Made by a program: the position numbers and the translations under genes
The notes under the pieces: model-generated
The model's database searches: none
What the model was told of the DNA's origin: nothing
What the model saw: only the letters and a program-made list of their open reading frames with translations
Shown here: positions 1 through 5,297 of the stretch, in pieces
How the letters are laid out: the number at the start of each line of letters is the position of its first letter
How positions within the stretch are numbered: the first letter of the stretch is position 1
DNA from: Candidatus Accumulibacter vicinus
GTDB lineage: Bacteria; Pseudomonadota; Gammaproteobacteria; Burkholderiales; Rhodocyclaceae
Direction: 5' to 3'
Length of the DNA: 12,428 nucleotides
NCBI GenBank assembly: GCA_002425405.1
Contig: DIME01000074.1
Location: 471 to 12,898 of the forward strand

Positions 1-352
1 TGGTCAGGCCGTTGACGAGCTGGTTGGTGGTGAGCGCGGCGACCTGCGACGAGGTCAGCGCCGCCACCTGGGCGGTGCCCAGGGTAGCAATCTGAGTGGT
101 GGTGAGGGCGGCGACCTGGCTGCTCTTGAGCGCTGCGATATCGGCGGTTTCCATTGCCGTCAACTGACTGGTGGTGAGACCATTGACCAGCTGATTGGTG
201 GTGAGTGCGGCGACTTGCACGGTGGTCATGGCCATGATCTGGGTGGTGCTGAGGCCGGCGGCGATCTGGCTGGTGGAGAGTTCTCGTATCTCGCTGGTCG
301 TGAGTGCAGCGATTTGTCCGGCATCCAGAGTACTGATCTGTGTGGTCGTAAG
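1..352 (-). repeat. Tandem 24/27-bp coding repeats with a 171-bp higher-order period
   Basis: About fourteen degenerate units of 24 bp (8 codons), some of 27 bp, encode the TTxQVAAL-type array. The segment at 1-9 and following realigns with that at 172-180 and following, giving a higher-order period of 171 bp (seven units: one of 9 residues and six of 8). All lengths are multiples of three, so unit gain or loss would keep the frame. The array continues beyond the window edge. Confidence 0.85.
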
Positions 353-370
353 GGACGTAATGATTGACAT
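1..370 (-). CDS. Octapeptide-repeat protein, N-terminal part (C-terminus beyond the left edge)
   Basis: This partial open frame of 123 codons starts at ATG 370-368 and is still open at base 1. The start is supported by GAGGAA (377-382), six bases upstream. After a short head (MSIITS) the protein is entirely made of 8-residue units of the type TTxQ(I/V)AAL, with occasional 9-residue units such as TTNQLVNGL and SQIAAGL. TTNQLVNGL occurs twice, exactly 57 residues apart. There is no signal peptide, no cysteine and no membrane span in the visible part. T/S-x-x-Q/E at the start of each unit resembles a helix N-capping box, so a solenoid of short helices is possible (inference). I do not recognise a characterised family. 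A sigma-28 promoter lies upstream (491-517) and the flagellar cluster is next door, so a role with the flagellum, perhaps as an exported or surface protein, is inferred from context only. Confidence 0.85.
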   Translation of the reverse strand, partial: MSIITSLTTTQISTLDAGQIAALTTSEIRELSTSQIAAGLSTTQIMAMTTVQVAALTTNQLVNGLTTSQLTAMETADIAALKSSQVAALTTTQIATLGTAQVAALTSSQVAALTTNQLVNGLT

Positions 371-384
371 CTATTCTTCCTCGG

Positions 385-411
385 AGACTTTTCTTGCCCT
401 GAAAAAAGTCT
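385..411 (-). promoter_or_regulatory. Stem-loop in the leader of the repeat-protein gene
   Basis: AGACTTTT (arm at 404-411 on the minus strand) pairs perfectly with AAAAGTCT (arm at 385-392) across an 11-base loop. The stem ends two bases before the Shine-Dalgarno sequence at 377-382. It is AT-rich and so weak. It could modulate ribosome access, or be a chance match in an AT-rich leader. Confidence 0.35.
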
Positions 412-490
412 TGAAAGTAAATTAAATTAATGCGCAAGGGCGTTTTTTGGGATGCCGGTCGAGCACATCGAAACGCGTCAGACGATTAGA

Positions 491-517
491 TCATCGGCTT
501 GCGTCAGGAAAACTTTA
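491..517 (-). promoter_or_regulatory. Sigma-28 (FliA) promoter of the octapeptide-repeat gene
   Basis: On the minus strand TAAAGTTT (517-510) is followed by exactly 11 bases and GCCGATGA (498-491). The enterobacterial FliA consensus is TAAAGTTT-N11-GCCGATAA, so 15 of 16 defined positions match with exact spacing. Transcription would start near 483-487, giving a leader of about 115 bases before the ATG at 370. The 11-mer TAAAGTTTTCC is shared with the putative fliC promoter at 7214-7240. Confidence 0.85.
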
Positions 518-674
518 GCCAACTATTTCACGGATTCAGTCTTTTTTGCCCGTGCCCGAACATTGGCCGTGCAGGGTTTTCCACGCCGGCCAGCAGCAGG
601 AGGCCGAGCCTGCCTGGTCATGATTGGCCTGCTTCCGGTTTCGCATCGTGGGGTGCTGCGGCGTCTGCCACTGC

Positions 675-2240
675 TCATTGAGCGGGCTGGATACTCGCGG
701 GTGGCGCGGTAATTCCCAATGACGCAAGGTCCAGGCCGGCCTGTTCGAACTGGCTGCGCAGGGCTGCGACCTCGCTGCGCAATCGTGCGCGGGTCCCGGC
801 GTCGGGGGCGACCACGGCCAGCGTGATCTGCTTGCCCTGGATGTGCAGCCGGGCATCGACCTCGCCGAGCTGGGGAAGTGTCAGACGCAGCCGTGTCTGC
901 CACTTTTCGCTGTTCTCGCCGGAATCAGCAGCGCCGTCACCCCTGCTTTCACGGGGGTCAATTTCGTTGGCAATCTCCCAGCGGATTTGCTGACCGGGCC
1001 AGATTTGTCCCTGCCATGAAAAATTCTGGGTCGCAAAGGCTTCGAGTTGCTGCTGGACGATCGCCTGTGCCTGCGGGGCGACGGGCTGGGAAGGCGGTGC
1101 GGATGGGGGGGGCTGGGGCGTTTGGGAAGACTGGGCCGACTGGCTGGTAGCAGGGATCGGATCTGCCGGCCTGGCCTGCGCTGGGTTGGCCTCCACGGCG
1201 GTGTCTGACACGGCGAGTAGTTCGGCAGCCTGGGGTGATTCCTGCACGGTCACGACCGGGGGGGGCGCGAGCCGGGGCGTCGTTGTTTGCTGCTCTGCCA
1301 ACACGGGAGCCGGTATTCCCTCGGGTTCCTGCAACAGGGGCGCCGCTTGGCTGGTGGCGACGTTTGGGTCGGTCGGCCTGGCCTGCGCGGCCTCTCCGGC
1401 GGCGCCTGTCATGCCACGAAGTTCGCTGGCCAGGGACGATTCCTGTGCAACCGTGACCTGGGCAGCCGCATCGGGTGGTGCGGCCACCAGGGGAGCCGCC
1501 TGGCTGGTGGCGACGTTTGGGTCTGCCGGTCTGGCCTGCGCGGCTTCTCCGGTGGCGCCTGTCATGCCGCGAGGTTCGCTGGCCCGGGACGATTCCTGTG
1601 CGGTCGCGACCAGGGTGGCCGCGAGCCGGGGAACTGCTGCTTGCTGTACCGTCACCAGGGGAAGCAGCTTCCCCTGTGGCTCCTGCAGCAATTGCGCCTT
1701 GCTGTAGCGGCCCTCGACCCATCCTGCCTGATGCGATTCGTAAAACATGCCGCTCTCGCTGATCGCTTGCTTGAGCAAGGGTAGCAGCTCCTGGGCGTTG
1801 GCCGGTGGGCGGGCGGCGATCGGCTGATTGCCGTTGAGCGGCAGCGCCACGGGGCCGGCGTTGCGTGTGCCGCCAAGCAGATCGCTGATCAGTTGCCCGG
1901 TGCGGCTCAGACTGGTGGCGGCCGCTTCGACACCCCGCTGGCCGCTGTCGGATACTGCTTTTGCCAGCACCGCCAGCGTCAGTTTGCCGTTGCTCTCGGC
2001 GACCTCCAGCTCGATCGCGTCGCCGCTCCTGGCGGCAAAGGGCAGGGCGAGGGTGATGCTGCGCTGGTTGATCAGCGCGCGGTACGAGCCGTTGGGCAGC
2101 AGCGATTGGATTTCAGCCAATAAGCGCTGTCCGACAACGAGGCCGGAAAGCTTGTCGGTAATCTCCTGTCCCGGCGACGCCGGCCGCAGAGTGAGATCGG
2201 CAGTCGGCTGCAGGCGGTTGGCGACGTCGGGGCGGATCAT
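675..2240 (-). CDS. Second FliK-type flagellar hook-length control protein
   Basis: The protein has 521 residues. The N-terminal part (about 30-95) carries the small beta-rich segment seen in FliK-like proteins, with KLSGLVVGQRLLAEI and later LALPFAARSGDAIELEV. The middle (184-370) is an Ala/Pro/Gln-rich low-complexity region of three diverged repeat units. The C-terminal 75 residues (about 447-510) match the Flg_hook domain: LRLTLPQLGEVDARLHI, then a helix and AGLDLASLGI. It is thus a paralogue of the canonical FliK whose gene lies at the right edge. It lacks the extended tail seen after that domain in canonical FliK. The start ATG 2240-2238 follows GGGAGGG with an 8-base spacer. The gene lies 108 bases after fliT, with no promoter seen between them, so it is probably cotranscribed with the filament genes. 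Whether it acts in hook-length control is unknown. Confidence 0.85.
   Translation of the reverse strand: MIRPDVANRLQPTADLTLRPASPGQEITDKLSGLVVGQRLLAEIQSLLPNGSYRALINQRSITLALPFAARSGDAIELEVAESNGKLTLAVLAKAVSDSGQRGVEAAATSLSRTGQLISDLLGGTRNAGPVALPLNGNQPIAARPPANAQELLPLLKQAISESGMFYESHQAGWVEGRYSKAQLLQEPQGKLLPLVTVQQAAVPRLAATLVATAQESSRASEPRGMTGATGEAAQARPADPNVATSQAAPLVAAPPDAAAQVTVAQESSLASELRGMTGAAGEAAQARPTDPNVATSQAAPLLQEPEGIPAPVLAEQQTTTPRLAPPPVVTVQESPQAAELLAVSDTAVEANPAQARPADPIPATSQSAQSSQTPQPPPSAPPSQPVAPQAQAIVQQQLEAFATQNFSWQGQIWPGQQIRWEIANEIDPRESRGDGAADSGENSEKWQTRLRLTLPQLGEVDARLHIQGKQITLAVVAPDAGTRARLRSEVAALRSQFEQAGLDLASLGITAPPASIQPAQ
1131..1691 (-). repeat. Three diverged repeat units in the second FliK-type gene
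   Basis: Residues 184-250, 251-301 and 302-370 are three related units of 67, 51 and 69 residues. Each ends in a block like AQARPADPNVATSQAAP. The first two are the most similar: their DNA realigns at 153 bp (for example 1351 against 1504). Units one and three also share an LLQEP(Q/E)G opening, which suggests a shortened middle copy. Confidence 0.8.
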
Positions 2241-2294
2241 GGCCGTTTCCCTCCCCTTCGCGGGGGAGGGGTTGGGGGGAGGGAAACGGCCATG
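2238..2294. repeat. Perfect 19-bp inverted repeat covering the start of the second fliK-type gene
   Basis: The arm at 2238-2256 (CATGGCCGTTTCCCTCCCC) is the exact reverse complement of 2276-2294, separated by 19 G-rich bases. In the mRNA the downstream arm contains both the Shine-Dalgarno sequence and the AUG of the gene starting at 2240, so the folded stem would hide them. C/G-rich sub-palindromes inside (CTCCCC-TTCGC-GGGGAG) resemble dispersed extragenic palindromes of proteobacteria. An 11-bp stretch of the left side (ATCATGGCCGT, 2236-2246) recurs directly at 2325-2335. Confidence 0.85.
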
Positions 2295-2348
2295 AATATC
2301 TTGTGATCGGATGTGTCTCGAAAAATCATGGCCGTGCGTGACAATTGC

Positions 2349-2627
2349 TCAAACTTCTCGCAGAACGACGCGCAGTTCGTTCAAGCGGGCCTCGACCAGC
2401 GGGCGGATGCGCGCATCGCAGCGCTGGCAATTCTCGATCAGCGTACGTGCGCGCATGGCCGCCGCGGGTGCGAGCTGGCTTGTCAGGTGGTTTGGCAGAC
2501 TGTCGGTCAGGGCTCGGCGGTCGGCCTCGTGCCTGGCCAGCAATTCCCAGTCCCCGTCTTCGGCAGCTCTGAGCATCGCTTCGGCAAGCGCCAGCAGGTG
2601 CTCGAGCGCGCTCAGCGAGGAAGTCAT
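2349..2627 (-). CDS. fliT: FliT-like flagellar chaperone
   Basis: This small protein of 92 residues is almost entirely helical and charged. It begins with a helix (about 5-25) leading into DGDWELLARHEADRRALTDSL, which matches the FliT pattern of a Trp-containing first helix followed by an Arg-rich second helix. FliT family members bind the cap protein FliD before export, and in enterics they also restrain the FlhDC regulator. The latter cannot be assumed here. The start ATG (2627-2625) overlaps the fliS stop as ATGA, which implies translational coupling, and no strong independent ribosome binding site is seen. Position after fliD and fliS supports the call. Sequence similarity in this family is low, so the assignment rests on size, helix pattern and neighbours. 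Confidence 0.8.
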   Translation of the reverse strand: MTSSLSALEHLLALAEAMLRAAEDGDWELLARHEADRRALTDSLPNHLTSQLAPAAAMRARTLIENCQRCDARIRPLVEARLNELRVVLREV

Positions 2628-3037
2628 GCAACGGCTCTTTGTTGCGCCTGGGGTGAGATTTCTCGCCAGGCACCATGAATCTCTTCGAGCAGGGCAGCGA
2701 CTTCCTCGAGCGCGCGCAAATCGTTGTCGAGGTTGGCGCGCAGCAGGCGCAGTACCATGTAGTCGTAAAGGGCATAGAGGCGCTCGGCGAGCTCGCCACC
2801 CTGTTCAAGGTCGAGGCTGACCTTGAGGCCGTTGCCGATGATGTCGATGGCTTTGGAAATGGCTTCCCCTTTGGCCGCGATCTGTTGTTGCTGCATGGCG
2901 GCGCGGGCCTTGCCGATAGCGGTCTGGGCGCCGGCGAAGAGCAGCAGAATCAGCCGGTACGGGTCGGCCACCTCAATGGCTGCATCGATACCTACCTTCT
3001 GATAGGCTGAAATCGCGTTGCGTGCATTGCCGAACAT
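2624..3037 (-). CDS. fliS: Flagellin export chaperone FliS
   Basis: The protein has 137 residues, the usual family length. It opens with the typical N-terminal segment ISAYQKVGIDAAIEVADPYR followed by LILLLFAGAQTAIGKA, and continues as a helical bundle with the LYDYMVLRLLRANLDND segment near residues 89-106. FliS binds the disordered C-terminal part of flagellin in the cytoplasm, prevents premature polymerisation and brings it to the FlhA export platform. The start ATG (3037-3035) is preceded by AGGAG (3044-3048). The gene begins 20 bases after the fliD stop and overlaps fliT by four bases, so fliD-fliS-fliT are probably one translational series. Confidence 0.95.
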   Translation of the reverse strand: MFGNARNAISAYQKVGIDAAIEVADPYRLILLLFAGAQTAIGKARAAMQQQQIAAKGEAISKAIDIIGNGLKVSLDLEQGGELAERLYALYDYMVLRLLRANLDNDLRALEEVAALLEEIHGAWREISPQAQQRAVA

Positions 3038-3057
3038 TGCGGACTCCTGGCGAACGA

Positions 3058-4797
3058 TTAACTATTACTGTACTTGGGCAGATTGGCGAGTTGCTGCGTC
3101 AGGAAAGAGCTGGTCGTGGTCATTCCTGCGATGAGCGTGTCGAGTGAGGTGAATTGCTTGCGATAGCGCGCTTCGATCTGGACCAGCCGATCCGAGATCA
3201 CGGTCGATTGCTTGCCGAGGTTGCTGATCGACGAATTGAGTCCGTCGCTACGAGCGGCAATCAGGCCACCGCTGCCGACCAGTCCGTCGGCAGCGCTCTT
3301 GACTGCGCTGCCGTAGGCGGCGACCAGGTTGGCGACGCCGTTGAAATCCTTGCCGATGGCCGTGTTCAGTTTGGCGGCATCGACGGTCAGCGTGCCGTCC
3401 TTCTGCAGGCTGACACCGATGTCCGACAGACGTTGCAGGCTGGCGCCGGCGAGTGCGGAGGGAACCTCGCCAAGTGCGGTGCGGAAGGAATTCTGTGCCG
3501 TCCGCAGCGTGCTGTCGCCGTTGAGCGTACCGGCTTTCTTGCTGGTTGCATCGTAACTGCCGAGATTCCTGGCGGTGCTCTGGAAATCGTTGATCGCCTT
3601 GACCAGCGCGTTGACGCCGGTGGTCAGGCTGGTATTGTCCTTGCTGATCGTCAGTGTGGTGCTGAGCGAGGTCGCGGGCGCTTCCGGGCCTTTCAGCAGA
3701 TTCAGGGTGATGCCGTCGATCGCCGTCGTCACGGTGTTGGTGGCGGACGACACCGCAACGCCATTCAGTGTGAAGGTGGCGCCGAGCGCGGCGTGCGTCT
3801 GGGTAAAGGTATCCGCCGGCTCGACTGGATCCGACCGGGTGCTGGCAGGGGCGGCGCTCCCCGACAATTCGATGAACTGGTTGCTGCCGCCGGCGTTGCT
3901 GGTCAACACCAGCTGCTTGCCTGAGGTGCCGTCGACGACTTTTGCCGTCACGCCTGCGCTCGCGCTGTTGATTGCGTCGCGCATCATTTCCGGGGTGGAG
4001 TCAGCGGCAATGGTGACATCGGTGGTCTTGTTGATATTGGACCCGTCGCTGTCACCGAGTTTGATGGTCAGCGTGCCGCTGACCGGCAGGGTGCCGCCGA
4101 TCCCGGAAAATACGCCGATGTCCGTGCTGACGCTGTGGTGCCTGGCCTCTGGAGCGACGTAGGACAGGCCCGTACTTCCAGAAATCTTGATGACCTGGTT
4201 GCTGCCGGCAGTATCGCTGGTCAACAGGAGTTGCTTGCCATCGGTTCCATTGATCACCAGCGCCGCAACGCCGGCGTTGGCGGCGTTGATCGCGTCGCGG
4301 ATGGCCTCCGGCGTGGCGTCATCTGCGATGGTGATGTCGGTCGTCTTGCTCACCGTGACGCCGTCTGCCGTGCCCAGCGCAAGGGTCAGCGTACCGCCGT
4401 CCGGGAGGGTTCCGTTGGTCCCCGAAAAGGGCGAACTGGCTCCACCCGGGGTGGCGATGCTGTGCTGTGTGGCGAGTTGGGTCACTGCCAGACGATAGGT
4501 GCCGGCGACTGCGCTCGATGTCGTGGTCGCCGAAGCGATCGTCGCGTCGGCCACCGACGTTCTCAAAACCGTGAATTTTTGCGCTGCCGTCGTGCCACTG
4601 ACGGGCACCAGATTTCCTGCCGCCGTCTGCATGGCTGAAATCGTCCCCTGCAGCGATCCGAGTGCCGAAATCTTGGCCTGAAAGCCGGCCTGCTTCTGTG
4701 CCAGAACGGTCAGCGGTCGTTTTTCCACCGCCATCAACTGGCTGACGATGCTGTTCACATCAAGGTTCGAGCCGAGGCCCGGTGACGAGACCGTCAT
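3058..4797 (-). CDS. fliD: Flagellar filament cap protein FliD (hook-associated protein 2)
   Basis: FliD forms the cap at the filament tip and promotes flagellin folding and insertion. The protein has 579 residues. FliD_N is seen at about 4-110 (SSPGLGSNLDVNSIVSQLMAVE), and FliD_C at about 335-570, ending in a helical region with the LTQQL motif typical of the family. Between them are two tandem flagellin_IN-like units (129-208 and 235-313). Each has GTLP..GTLT..LG, a KTTD(I/V)TI strand, a TPE..RDAIN helix and a GKQL.LTS strand. This duplication explains why the protein is about 100 residues longer than the commonest FliD proteins. The start at 4797 is set by AGGAG (4804-4808) six bases upstream. 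The gene follows flaG by 48 bases and precedes fliS by 20. Confidence 0.96.
   Translation of the reverse strand: MTVSSPGLGSNLDVNSIVSQLMAVEKRPLTVLAQKQAGFQAKISALGSLQGTISAMQTAAGNLVPVSGTTAAQKFTVLRTSVADATIASATTTSSAVAGTYRLAVTQLATQHSIATPGGASSPFSGTNGTLPDGGTLTLALGTADGVTVSKTTDITIADDATPEAIRDAINAANAGVAALVINGTDGKQLLLTSDTAGSNQVIKISGSTGLSYVAPEARHHSVSTDIGVFSGIGGTLPVSGTLTIKLGDSDGSNINKTTDVTIAADSTPEMMRDAINSASAGVTAKVVDGTSGKQLVLTSNAGGSNQFIELSGSAAPASTRSDPVEPADTFTQTHAALGATFTLNGVAVSSATNTVTTAIDGITLNLLKGPEAPATSLSTTLTISKDNTSLTTGVNALVKAINDFQSTARNLGSYDATSKKAGTLNGDSTLRTAQNSFRTALGEVPSALAGASLQRLSDIGVSLQKDGTLTVDAAKLNTAIGKDFNGVANLVAAYGSAVKSAADGLVGSGGLIAARSDGLNSSISNLGKQSTVISDRLVQIEARYRKQFTSLDTLIAGMTTTSSFLTQQLANLPKYSNS
3856..4413 (-). 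repeat. Tandem flagellin_IN-like domain duplication inside fliD
   Basis: Two coding units, at 4174-4413 and 3856-4095, align with a 318-bp (106-residue) period. TTGAT at 4286-4290 matches 3968-3972 in the same context. Shared landmarks are GTLP, KTTD, TPE, RDAIN, GKQL and GSNQ. The clear but incomplete DNA similarity indicates an old duplication. Confidence 0.85.
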
Positions 4798-4845
4798 GAT
4801 TTTCTCCTGCGGCTGTGAGCTGCGAACTGCAAGCGAGGCAACTGG

Positions 4846-5211
4846 TCAGACCGACTGTTTGACAAATAATCCCTTGATGCTGTCGAGAGCCTTGGCAATG
4901 GCCAGCATTTCCTGCGAAGGTACCTGGCGAATCACTTCCTTGGTGGCGCTGTCGATGATCTTGACCACCAATTGCCCGGAATCTCCGTCCACACTGAACT
5001 CCAGATTGTCGTTGATCGGCTTGACGAAATCGCGGACGCTCTGGGTGGCTGCTTCAAGCTGCGCCCGGTCGGGGGGCTGTACCGGCAGCAGGGTCAGCGT
5101 GGGGTCAATGGTTCTGGTTTCGCCCGCTGTTTTGACGTCACGTGCCGCAGAGCTGACAACGACCAGATTGTTCTGGGGGGGTAGTGAAGCGGCAGTGGAT
5201 GGAATGTTCAT
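4846..5211 (-). CDS. flaG: FlaG family protein
   Basis: The protein has 121 residues. The N-terminal half is Ser/Thr/Pro-rich and probably disordered. The C-terminal half (about 52-121) is the conserved FlaG domain, with a helix, the strand pattern NDNLEFSVDGDSGQLVVKIID and then KEVIRQVPSQEML, which is the family signature. FlaG is commonly encoded between flagellin and fliD. In several polar flagellates its loss changes filament length, but its molecular action is not settled. The start at 5211 has AAGGAG (5218-5223) six bases upstream. The gene lies 86 bases after fliC, separated by a hairpin (5236-5270), and 48 bases before fliD. Confidence 0.93.
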   Translation of the reverse strand: MNIPSTAASLPPQNNLVVVSSAARDVKTAGETRTIDPTLTLLPVQPPDRAQLEAATQSVRDFVKPINDNLEFSVDGDSGQLVVKIIDSATKEVIRQVPSQEMLAIAKALDSIKGLFVKQSV

Positions 5212-5235
5212 CTCGGACTCCTTAGAAACAGACGC

Positions 5236-5270
5236 CAGGGCGCGACCGCCTGATCACGACCGCGCCCCTG
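5236..5270 (-). terminator. GC-rich hairpin between fliC and flaG, possible attenuating terminator
   Basis: On the minus strand CAGGGGCGCG pairs with CGCGCCCTG through a 7-bp CG-rich core plus a CAG/CTG foot with one bulge. The bases that follow (GCGTCTGTTTCT) hold only a weak U stretch. It could be a leaky terminator that lets abundant flagellin message end while some transcripts continue into flaG-fliD, or a 3' stabilising stem for fliC mRNA. The hairpin itself is visible; the function is inferred. Confidence 0.4.
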
Positions 5271-5297
5271 ATCTTAGCGCTATTTGACGGCGTTTGC

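Larger units (their letters stand above)
371..674. other. Intergenic region between the second fliK-type gene and the repeat-protein gene
   Basis: No convincing gene lies in these 304 bases. The short plus-strand frames here have no ribosome binding site and no recognisable protein character. The region holds, reading leftwards on the minus strand, a sigma-28 promoter (491-517), an AT-rich leader (about 412-435), an 8-bp stem (385-411) and the ribosome binding site GAGGAA (377-382). I see no clear rho-independent terminator after the upstream gene ending at 675: no GC-rich hairpin followed by a U run is found on the minus strand between 518 and 674. Confidence 0.7.

Noticed and set aside
1..352. 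CRISPR-like array of short repeats at the left edge
   Set aside because: Units are contiguous, degenerate and in frame with a coding sequence that has a good start. There are no unique spacers between identical repeats.
437..447. CGTTTTTTGG run as a plus-strand terminator
   Set aside because: The preceding stem would have only three base pairs and no plus-strand gene ends here.
452..712. Plus-strand small frame in the left intergenic region
   Set aside because: It has no ribosome binding site or protein-like composition, crosses the sigma-28 promoter on the other strand and runs into the end of the second fliK-type gene.
958..1722. Same-strand open frame of 254 codons in another frame inside the second fliK-type gene
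   Set aside because: It is Arg-rich and its repeats only mirror the 153-bp periodicity of the real gene. The real frame has the Flg_hook domain and a good start.
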